From Strobilurus pachycystidiatus (lineage: Eukaryota > Basidiomycota > Agaricomycetes > Agaricales > Physalacriaceae), in NCBI GenBank assembly GCA_019915135.1, contig JAHLMK010000004.1:62001-126000 (forward strand): 64,000 bases of DNA, written 5' to 3'. The notes below the pieces were generated by a model, which was not told the origin of the DNA, made no database searches, and worked only from the letters and a program-made list of their open reading frames with translations. Positions 33,346 through 43,391 of this stretch are shown piece after piece (position 1 is the stretch's first letter; the number at the start of each line of letters is the position of its first letter). Both the position numbers and the translations under genes were made by a program.

Positions 33346-36300
33346 ATGTCCACCCGACGCCCTGCGCCATCGACTTTGAAGACACGGCCGAATTCCGCCA
33401 TCTACGTCGGGCCCGCGGTGAACCTCATGGCGAGCACCAGCAAAGCAGAAGGGGACTACAACCCGAAATCGCCCAATACCAACGCCAATCCCCGCTCGCC
33501 CAACGCCAACCCGCGCCCCATCCGGCCGAAAACACGCCCTCTCCATTCACATTCCCTTTCCTTCAGCACGTCGTCGAGCTACAGCAGCACGATCCCCGAC
33601 CTGCCCGAGCCGCCGGATTATCCGGATAGTCCGAGTCCGCCGAGTCCTGTGTATGAGTATACGCCACGCGAGCGAGAGCCGCCGCCGAGTCCGGTGAGCA
33701 GCGGGCTGCCGAGCCCGCCTGCGACGGCGAGCAGCGCGAGCGGGAGTGGGAGGGGGTTGTTGACGGAGGAGAATCTGGGACGGTTGGGGGAGGAGGGGAG
33801 TGGGAGTATGAGGAGGATCACCAACAACAACAACAACACGGGGAAGGAGAGGGAGAGCGATGAAGACGGGGAGGGGAACGACGAGGACGCGACGGCGCGG
33901 TTTAAGAGCCTGGCTGCGCGGAATCGGGAGGCGCTGGAGAAGATTGAACGGATGTCGCCGAGGCCGAGGGAGGGGAGGGGGAAGGAGAGGGAGTCGGGGA
34001 GCGAGACGGAGCGGGATGATGATGATCCCCCGCTCGCGACGAAGAGGCCGGAGCTCCAGCGATCTGTGACTATGACGCCGAGAGACAGAGATAGGGTGAT
34101 AAGACCGACTACGCCGAGTAGGCGGAGGGAGCGGCTGGTCAGCGCGCCGACGAGCCCGGACAAGGCGCATGTGCATAGTCCGCGAAAGCGCACGAGTCTG
34201 GCGTTTGCGGATGAGGTTGGGGGTGGGTCTGGTAAGTTTCTTCCCCTCACTCAAGCCAGTTCATACATTGATGATGACTTGGTAGTTCGCGGATTGGGGG
34301 GAAGGGATAGCGTGGGTGCGGCGTTGGCTGCTGTGGCGTCTTCGCGCTTGGGTGTTGGGGGAGCAGCGGGAGGGAAGAGGAGGGGTGCGTTGCCTAGTGA
34401 GTGGGGTGGAGGTGGGGGTGGGAGTGGGAGTGGGGGTGGAGGGTCGGTGAGGAGTGGGGAGGGGAGCGCGAGGAGCGGGGAGGGAAGCGCAAGGAGCGGC
34501 GAGTCATCGAGGAGTGGAGGGTTGCGGTCCAGGGGTGCCGAGTCCTCTAGTCGGTTTGGCGCCGAACCATCCAGCCGCTCCCGCCGGAGCAGCATATCGT
34601 TCGAGGACGAGGAGGCGGACGACATAGAGTTCACGCCTACGCCGCCGAGCCAGCTCAGGTCACCCAGCACGATGCGGGGGCATCAGCGGTGGATGAGCGT
34701 CAGCGAGGGCATGGACGGCGGGGGGAGCATGCGTGGTTTGGGGAGGAAGGAGAGCGTTATGGTCCTCGGCCGGGAGAGTGTCCTGGGGCGTAGGGAGGGG
34801 CCGTCGCGCGAGTCATCACTCAGTCGGGCATCTGGGCGACGCGAGTCATCCCTCAGTCGTGCATCTGGGCGACGTTCGGTCATGGATGATAGAGACGACG
34901 ACGGCGACGGGGAGTGGCGTGGCACGCTGTACGGCGGGCGGGAGCAGGCTGTGCGCGGCGGGAGCGCGGAGAGTGCGCTGACGGTTGGTGCGGGACGGAG
35001 TTTGGTCGGGGAGGGGTTGAGGGCTGCGGGGTTGGGTGTGGCGTCTGGTGGTGGGCGGGGTGCGTGCATCTCCCCCCTCTTCTTTCGTTTTGGATTTGTA
35101 CTGATGAGGATTGAAGCAGAATACCGCACGAGGGCAGGGACGATCGTCGGGCCGCGGGCGGCTACGAGCATGGAGCATCGGGATATCAAGAGGAGTAAGA
35201 GTGTTTGGGGGTTGGGCGGGGGAGGTGGAGGGGAAAGGGAGGAGAGGGAAAGGGAGCGGGCGCAGAGCTCGCTGAGCCGGTATGATGGCGAGAACTATGC
35301 GTCTGCCGTGAACTCGAACTATGCTCCCCCCTCAAACCACGCATCCCCATCCGCCTCTTCGGACCGTACGGCGATCCTGCTCCGGGAGGCGCTCACGTCG
35401 TTCGAGGCTTCCCTGGCGAAAGTCGGTGGGGGCGGGGGCGGGGTGGAGAAGGGCGCGCGGGAGGTGGTGGGCGCTGTGGAGCGCGTGCAGGGGGTGATGC
35501 GTGCGGGGAACGCGAGGGCGCTGGAGGAGCAGATTAGGGGGGAGGTCGAGGGGTGAGTGTCTCTGCTCTAACCTACATTTCTTTGAAACTGATGTGTGAA
35601 AATTGACCTAGGACTAGCACGGAGGCGGCGTCGATCTGGAGGCGGGTGGGCGGGGATTATCGGGAGGGCGTGAGGGCGGGCGAGGAGCTGGTTAGGGCTG
35701 TGACGGGGTTTTTGTTGGGTGTGGGGAGGGTTGTGCGGGAGAACGAGCGGGAGGGGGAGAGGGAGCGGGATGGTGAGTACTCTCTTTTTCGCAGGGTAAG
35801 AAGTGAGTGACTGATTGATTGGGGGTGTGCTGCAGACACGTACCACGCGCGGAGCATCAGCCTCGATGCGGACGAGGTGCGGTTTGGGCGGGCGCCGTCG
35901 AGGAGCAGGAGTCGGCTTGAGTATGAGATGTCGAGGGAGTATGACACGCCGAACAGGCTGTCGAGGGAATACGAGACGCCTTCTCGGCTTTCTGGGGGGA
36001 GAGACAGGGAGAGGGATACACCAAGTAGGCTCTCCGGAGGCCGGGATAGAGACGCACCGAGTCGGTTGTCTGGGGGGAGGGAAAGGGAGAGAGAGAGGGA
36101 TACGCCCAGTAGACTCTCGGGGGGACGGGAAAGGGTCAGGGAGAGGGAGAGGTATGACTCGCCTGTCGCGAGGAACGTCAATCTGGAGAGGGAGAGGTAT
36201 GATTCGCCTGCTGCGCGTAACGTCAACTTGGAGAGGGAGAGGTATGATTCGCCTGCGGCGCGTAACCTTGCTCTGGAGAGGGAGAGGTACGACTCGCCCG

Positions 36301-37498
36301 CCACGCGGTACGAGTCCCCCGCGGCGCGGTTGGAGCGGTATGATACTGTCCCTGTGCGGCGGCCACGCACTGCACCAGGCGCGGGGATGGGGGCGATGGG
36401 GACGTTTGATAGCGGGGAGACGTTGAGGGCGGGTGGTGGGGAGGTGGAGGTGGAGAGTCCGACGCCGTTGGGGAGGGGAGGGGGAGGGGGTGGGTTGAGG
36501 GGGAGAGAGTCGTTGGATGGGAGGAGTGATGGCTCGGGGAGGAGGGAGAGGGAGAGGGAGGAGAGGAGGGAGAGGGAGTCGTTCGATGGTCCGGGGAGAC
36601 CTAGGGAGTCGTTAGATGGCCGACCCAAGGAGTCATTAGATGGTCGACTCAGAGAAACACTCGACGGCCGCTCCCCCGCCACACGCGAACGCCACCAGAC
36701 CCTCCCGCCCATCTCCATCCCGCCCAAGCCTCTCCCGACTCTGCCTTCCGAACAACAACACCACCAGCAGCAAGAGTCGGGTGAGCGAACAGGGACACTC
36801 GGGACGGGGCGCCGGCGGACGCTGACGTCCATCTTCAACCTCAAGACCCCGAATGCGACGACGGCGGTGACGACGGAGGTTATTGGGCGGGGGGAGGTGG
36901 ATAGGGTGAGGGAGGAGGAGGGCGGCGCGTTGAGGCGGGCGAGGACTGTTAGTACGGGGGAGGGGCGGTCGCCGATCGTGCCCAAGACCCAGACGCCGTT
37001 ACCCTTGTCGCGGACACCACTACCGGAGGGGGTTTCTAGGGTGTCGTCGACGTCGTCGCATGCCAAGAGCCCGAGCACGCCGAACACGGGGAGCGAGACG
37101 GAGAGACCGCCCCCGTCGATGAGGCCGAGGAGCGGGAGTGTCAGGCAGCCTGGTGGGGGTGGGGGTGTTGGGTTGAGTGGTGCGTACTGATTCTTTCTCT
37201 GCTTTGTTGTCGACTCTTTTTCTTGTCTTCCTCTCACCATCTTTTTGTTGTTATCCTTCTTCCTTTCATGCCCTTCTTCTCTATCTTATCTCACTCACCG
37301 CCTTTTCTTTTTGCTCTAGGCCACGCAGCAGACCGCGCAGCTGTCATCGGGCGCGTGCCGTCGTTGACTGTCGGGCGGAAGTCTCCCGGGGTTGGGACGG
37401 GGATGGGGACGATGGGGAGGGCAGGGGGTGGTGGGAGCGGGAAGAGGGAGCGCAGGCGGACTGTCGTTGATATCTGGCCTCCGGCGCAGGGCAAGTGA
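33346..37498 (+). CDS. Large low-complexity, Arg/Ser/Gly-rich protein, function unknown
   Basis: Six exons, 33346-34231, 34286-35059, 35120-35552, 35612-35772, 35836-37179 and 37320-37498, join in phase to 1258 residues. No known domain is recognised. The N-terminal third is Ser/Pro/Asn-rich with acidic and basic patches. A Gly/Ser/Arg-rich middle follows, then residues about 670-790 look ordered and helical (REALTSFEASLAKV, IWRRVGGDYREGVRAGEELV). Next come repeated TPSRLSGGRDRE units and at least three ERERYDSPAARN units (about 36130-36300), then a Ser/Pro/Thr-rich tail. Long open frames on the opposite strand (up to 527 codons) come from the GC-rich repeat composition. Phase-consistent introns of 54-140 bases favour this strand. 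It may be a cytoskeletal or scaffold-type disordered protein, but that is a guess. Confidence 0.75.
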
Positions 37499-38075
37499 GG
37501 TGTGAGGTGCGTAGGTGAGTTCTACTTTTCATTCATGGAGAATGGGAATGGGAGACTGATTCTTTTCTTGTCTGGGGTAGGTTACTTCACGCCGGTATTT
37601 CACGCCGCGAGGATAGTACTTAACGCGGTACTTCACGCCGCTAGGATGGCCCTTCACGCTCCACGCCACGAGGAGGGTCCAGTGGTTGTGCGGTCAGGTT
37701 GATGCATGAATACTCTCTTTCTTTCGTTTCCTGTCTTTTTTTCGATTTCTCTGTTGCATACATGTTTCGGTCTCTCGTCTCTCTGTTGTTTCTTGATGCT
37801 TATTGTTATTACCCGATTACGATACGATGTGCCAAATTCGATGTTCATGTCTTATGTACTGTATGTAAGTTGCGCAAGTGTGCAGGTTAACTCAATGCGA
37901 GATTCAGATGTAGGTGTTGTTCAAAAAGGGAAAGGTCATACCGAAGCGAGAGAGTCTGAACGGAAAGGAATGTTAGAAGGTGAAGGAATGTTGACTTAGA
38001 ATTGACTCAAAGGTAAAGTCTGGTAGTTCGGACTGGATCGGGGGGTGATGTCGCATTTGATTGAGAGCTTCCCAC

Positions 38076-38160
38076 GTCGGTATCGATTAGGGGTTAAATC
38101 ACTTCGTTGTGGAATTGAGTCAACTCCGAAGAGCCACAGGTTCGATTCCTGTTACCGACA
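38076..38160 (+). tRNA. tRNA-His (anticodon GUG) with 13-nt intron, copy 2
   Basis: The fold and length (85 bases) are the same as at 32156-32240 but on the opposite strand. The acceptor stem is GTCGGTA/TACCGAC, the anticodon stem CTTCG/CGAAG, and the loop TTGTGG plus a 13-base intron (AATTGAGTCAACT) plus C. The T-arm holds TTCGATT. A T-run at 38179-38183 and another just after can end transcription. The two tRNA genes are about 5.8 kb apart around the large low-complexity gene. Confidence 0.92.
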
Positions 38161-38741
38161 TAACTTGGCTCGAAATCCCTTTTTCTTTTTGGCCCCTTCA
38201 CTTGAATCAAGAATCAATGATCATTCAAATTTTTTCTTCTTTGTTCAATATTCAATGTTCACTCCGGAGTCCGCACCCTGTGCGCCTGCCGCTTTGTTCC
38301 TTGGTTCTTGACTTTCATCTCGACGCCGATTGTACAGTGTACGTAGAACTCGAGTTTCTTGAATTCAGCCTGTGACTTGATTGACTACTTCAAAATTAGG
38401 TTTCATTGCGCGTGCGCACTCATCCTTTCAATAGTCGTCTCAGCGGCTTGGGAGTGAACAGGGAATTTGTCTTCGAGACCTCTTTCCCTTCCTTTTGATC
38501 CACTCACTAATTTCCTTCCGGGATGAAAGCCTGGTGACACATACTACCCCCCGAACACGGACTCTCAATGGACAGTCCTTCCGGGCACTGGCAACATGAC
38601 TCTGCCATTGACCCGGTAAACTGCCATTGAAGCGGCAAACCTGTCACCGGAAGCTCGTACTAACCACACGCATGTATTATGTGTACGATGTCACGGGCAC
38701 TGGTGGGCGTGGGCGTGATTAACAACGAGCTGCTTGTAAAC

Positions 38742-39727
38742 CGGGCTCGATAGCGATGGTGTGGTCCAAAATTAAAATAAATATATTCAATCCAAAAAAG
38801 GAAAGGGGAGGAGAAAGAGAAGGAGAAAGAGAGAGATTCAAACATTGGATTCCCGTTAGGATGGGTCAAATTAGCAGAGTGTAGTGTCATAGATCATTGT
38901 GCAGCGTTAGTGAAGGCCAGCGTGCGGCTTGCAGTCAACAATACCAAGTGTGCCATCCGAGTCAAAAATTCAGTATTTTAATCCATTTTTGGACGCTATT
39001 TAGCGCGGTTCGCCGAGCATCGCGTCAGCCCGAGCTGCCCGACCCAAATAGCGATGACGGATTGGGAATATTCGAGCTGGCAGGCCTTACATGCTGCTGT
39101 TGATTTTCACACAATTCATATGGCTGAGTGGATACAGCGCGCGCTGCTCCTTTTTATTTCTTGCTTGACTGTGTGTTCAATCACTGCTGTTGGCAGTTGC
39201 CGCTCACGGCGACGAGAGATGGGTGCGCGCGTCGGTCTCGTGCCACTCAAGTGCCACCTGGGTGCCACTGAATTGTTACCTCACGGCTACGGCAGTCTAA
39301 CATGCCTATGGCAGCATGGGAGTCTTGAGTGCATATCTGATCTCTGAGGTCTCAGCCTGTGCCACACTGGCCGAGCCGTGCGGTACAGCAGTGTGCGTAA
39401 CTTGTGTGCCTTGCGGCACTCTCGTCGCTTTACAGGAACTCGGCCTAGGCATGTAGTCTGTATACAATGCCGGTCTATGTGGCGCAATTCACTCACTCTC
39501 GCCCTCTTACAACTTACATGGCCACATGCACTTGTTAAGCTTTTCTACACAGTGTGCTAGCAATGCGAGTAGCTGTCGCCCATCACCCGCTTGAATGTAC
39601 TCCAACGTCACGCTAGCGCTGGGCGGGTGAGGCCTCGCTGAGGTACGATGCAGATCGGACCGACGTATATTACATAATTCCATCGCTATTGGGGTCGCTA
39701 TCGGACCACGCTATCAGTAACGAGCCG
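38742..39727. mobile_element. 985-bp TIR element, copy 1 (non-autonomous)
   Basis: Copy 1 begins CGGGCTCGATAGCGATGG and ends CGAGCCG. It is followed by TAAA and then copy 2. The terminal CGGCTCG/CGAGCCG inverted repeat is backed by a looser inverted match (GATAGCG, TGGTCC and TAGCGATGG at both ends). Internal frames are short and resemble no transposase, so the element is probably non-autonomous. The same TAAA precedes copy 1 (38737-38740), one base before the start. Confidence 0.75.
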
Positions 39728-39731
39728 TAAA

Positions 39732-40716
39732 CGGCTCGATAGCGATGGTGTGGTCCAAAATTAAAATAAATATATTCAATCCAAAAAAGGAAAGGGGAGG
39801 AGAAAGAGAAGGAGAAAGAGAGAGATTCAAACATTGGATTCCCGTTAGGATGGGTCAAATTAGCAGAGTGTAGTGTCATAGATCATTGTGCAGCGTTAGT
39901 GAAGGCCAGCGTGCGGCTTGCAGTCAACAATACCAAGTGTGCCATCCGAGTCAAAAATTCAGTATTTTAATCCATTTTTGGACGCTATTTAGCGCGGTTC
40001 GCCGAGCATCGCGTCAGCCCGAGCTGCCCGACCCAAATAGCGATGACGGATTGGGAATATTCGAGCTGGCAGGCCTTACATGCTGCTGTTGATTTTCACA
40101 CAATTCATATGGCTGAGTGGATACAGCGCGCGCTGCTCCTTTTTATTTCTTGCTTGACTGTGTGTTCAATCACTGCTGTTGGCAGTTGCCGCTCACGGCG
40201 ACGAGAGATGGGTGCGCGCGTCGGTCTCGTGCCACTCAAGTGCCACCTGGGTGCCACTGAATTGTTACCTCACGGCTACGGCAGTCTAACATGCCTATGG
40301 CAGCATGGGAGTCTTGAGTGCATATCTGATCTCTGAGGTCTCAGCCTGTGCCACACTGGCCGAGCCGTGCGGTACAGCAGTGTGCGTAACTTGTGTGCCT
40401 TGCGGCACTCTCGTCGCTTTACAGGAACTCGGCCTAGGCATGTAGTCTGTATACAATGCCGGTCTATGTGGCGCAATTCACTCACTCTCGCCCTCTTACA
40501 ACTTACATGGCCACATGCACTTGTTAAGCTTTTCTACACAGTGTGCTAGCAATGCGAGTAGCTGTCGCCCATCACCCGCTTGAATGTACTCCAACGTCAC
40601 GCTAGCGCTGGGCGGGTGAGGCCTCGCTGAGGTACGATGCAGATCGGACCGACGTATATTACATAATTCCATCGCTATTGGGGTCGCTATCGGACCACGC
40701 TATCAGTAACGAGCCG
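39732..40716. mobile_element. 985-bp TIR element, copy 2 (tandem, practically identical)
   Basis: Every base I compared matches copy 1 at an offset of 989, including all short frames inside. It ends CGAGCCG at 40716 and is followed by TAAA (40717-40720), so the layout is TAAA-element-TAAA-element-TAAA. Identity at this level points to a very recent duplication or insertion beside itself. Confidence 0.78.
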
Positions 40717-41383
40717 TAAACCGCCATTCTGACTCTGCTGGCCGCTGCTCGACCCGACCCGCGCGACGCGCGTCTCCCGTGGGCGTGTTGGTAAGCCGAT
40801 CCATACTATCAGCTGGCGTTTCATCTTCATGTAGGACGCCGGCTCTCCTCCTCTTGCCGTTGACTGACCGGATGAAATATAGGGCTGCAGATCCGCGCGC
40901 AATGTGCGGGCCTAGGAGTTTATTGGATTGGTGTTTACTTACATGCGTTACTAGCCTAGTTCAATCGCGATCTCCCGAGTCCCATCTATGATCTGACAAC
41001 CACTGGCACGCAAAGGTCACTTCCTCTTCAGACTACTGACTTAGTAAGCTTTAACTGCGGGTGTCAAGGGAGGGAAGGAACGCTCGAACTTGGAACAGCT
41101 CGCCGGGTAGTGTTGACACAACTCGGGTTCGTGGCACTGCCGCGATACAAATGGTAGCTGACTCGGAACCTGCCGCTGTGACCTGTTGAACCTTCAGCAC
41201 GTTTGAGTCGTAAGACATTGACATATCGCGTCCGAGTCGTCCCGTCAATCCGATGATTGCGCAGAACAGGTGCTTTGTAAAGGATGGTTCGATTATTAAG
41301 GACGTTCTTACTACAGTATTAGGAGGAGAAAGAATTGCGGCTGGGACGGTTTTGCTAAAGGACACTGCGTACGATTGTCCTGA

Positions 41384-41452
41384 GCTGATATGACTGATTC
41401 AGATGTGAGACGTGAGCAGGCACTGTTGACTGTCCGGTCAATTCAGACGGCT
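41384..41452 (+). repeat. Direct repeat flanking the DUF6589/helicase unit, left
   Basis: TGACTGATTCAGATGTG, then CCGGTCAATTC and ACGGCT, recur in the same order and orientation at 49583-49645, with a few changes between them. Confidence 0.65.
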
Positions 41453-42084
41453 ATGAGATCATCAGCAAATCCGGGAAAAGTAGATACGGGTTACAGTTAC
41501 CGATCGTCTGCAATCGACGGAGATATCGTATTATAATGTTGCTATAAGCTGGTATAAGCTTTTTGTGATTCTATCATTACCTATAGTTTGCTGTAATGAT
41601 TTTGGTCCATTACAAGGTCAGTATAGTATTTGCAGCATTTCATTGAGTACATACCGGTGCTGTGTCCATGTCCGCATGACCCGCTCATGACAAGTCAGAA
41701 GATGGTAAACACCGGGGAAGCAGGCTGTTGTCATTGTAGAGCTCTATGCACACTTGTCTCATGGGTACATATTGGGTGACAATGTCTCGTACCAGTCGTA
41801 CCATGAGCAGACCCTGAGCAGGGTACCAGGGACTGAAGGAGAAACTCGAAATCGTCAAGTCCATTTGAAGCTCCGATCGGTCCGAATGCTTACCGGTTGC
41901 CGAGGATAAAAAATCACTCTCAAACATGGATCAACATAACGCTGCTCTCTCCTCGACCACTACCTCCCTCAGCCGCGCCCTTGAAACTGCCGGTCTCCGG
42001 CTTCAGCTGCACGATACTCTCCGTCCCGTCGCCCCCGCCCTACAACTCTCGCACCCCAACGCTCGAGCTCATACTGGACGACCA

Positions 42085-42300
42085 CGTTGAATTGCCCTTG
42101 GAAGACGGCCACCCAAACGCTCGACGACGACGACCTGAATGCCCGACGACAAATTCCTAAATGCCTGACGACGACGACCCGAGCGCCTGACGACGACGAC
42201 CAGCACGCCTGACAACGACGACCCGCACGCCTGACGACGACTACCCAAACGCCTGACAACCGCCTGACGACGACCCACTGGACGCCAAACGACGACGTAT
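42085..42300. repeat. GAC-rich degenerate minisatellite
   Basis: Units of about 27-30 bases follow the pattern ACGCCTGACGACGACGACCC, with variable GAC counts. In one frame every unit meets TGA, so it is not coding in that frame. Confidence 0.7.
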
Positions 42301-42837
42301 TCGCTAGATTGTGAGACCACTGGACGTCCGGCGCCGCCCGAGCCTGTTGACTCTCCCGCACTTCAACGACAATGACCAGTATGTTGTCATTCGTCCGCGC
42401 TTCCCGCTCGTGGCACTGTAATTAGAAATCTGCCTGTACCTTACTACTTTTATGCAACCATTTGCCCCACCTTTTGTTCGATGTGGTTTGGATGTCGTGT
42501 CACCGTTCCGGTTCCAATCTGTTCCTGATTTGATACAATAGTGGGAATGTCGGCTTCATATGATGCTGTATTTGGTTATCGTCACCGGAAATCTTTACAG
42601 CCGTTTGCATATGAAACTGCATGTCACCATTCGCGCATCTCTTTGTTTATTTGGACATTCAGGGTGTTGCCGTTCTCGGCTCCAAGACGCCCTCAATGGG
42701 ATCCCGCGACCTCTGGCTTTTCAGGCGCACTTGAACTTCTCAAAACCAGGCGGGCTGGATCCTGGGCACCAGCTGGGATTTCGTAGCTACTCCGGGAGCC
42801 TTGTGCGTCCTGAAGGATGCTCTTTGCCTCGGCTTCG

Positions 42838-42996
42838 CGGCAGACCCTGGATACGCAAATAAGTCTCAACACGATTTCGCGATGTGTGACCTGCTAGGTT
42901 CGGAGCAAGCCCTTGCTCCGGGCCGGTCCCCGGGCACCTTCGCGAAGGGGCTTGCTTCAACATGTTCGCACGACACGACCCTCTTGTATTGTAACT
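42838..42996 (+). repeat. Left inverted repeat of the DUF6589/helicase unit
   Basis: Contains CTAGGTTCGG (about 42894-42903), then CAAGCCC...GGGGCTTG, which can fold back on itself as a hairpin, then CGACCCTCTTGTA. It pairs with 49372-49537 read on the minus strand. Confidence 0.65.
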
Positions 42997-43391
42997 AACT
43001 ATCCTCCCTCGACAGATGTCAGCTTGACCTAGTGGTGAACATTGATTCTGAGATATATCTCGAGTGCCTTGTACCACCAAATTATTTTATTTCTCAGAGT
43101 TTATGAGTAGCCACCGTGTCGAAGTTCCGTCACTGCAAGCATTAGCTTCAAATAAGTTTGTGTACTAAGGAAATATTGAACGAAGGTATTTTGGTACATG
43201 GCCCGGAATAGTAGAAGTTGACAGTGTATATGCTCACTGTACGCAGTAATACCAGCGGTATGTGATGAGGATCTGGAATGGGACCTCTCGCAAGTCTCCA
43301 AGGATAGATCGAGGTGAATTGTGACAACCTGTGACATGATCACTGCATGCGCGAAAAGGAGCCCCGATCATAAATTAGCTCTCTTTTTACG

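Larger units (their letters stand above)
40717..42837. other. Gene-poor repeat-bearing stretch
   Basis: No gene is supported. The stretch contains a direct-repeat copy (41384-41452), a patch with repeated GCTATAAGCTGGTATAAGC-like sequence near 41540, a possible 54-codon frame at 41926 without homology, and a GAC-rich minisatellite at 42085-42300. Confidence 0.5.

Noticed and set aside
33547..34254. Overlapping long minus-strand frames opposite the first exon of the large gene
   Set aside because: Arg/Pro/Leu low-complexity shadows of the same biased composition.
35657..37240. 527-codon open frame on the minus strand
   Set aside because: It mirrors the repetitive GC-rich plus-strand gene, has the same repeats as Ser/Leu/Pro runs, and the plus strand has phase-consistent introns.
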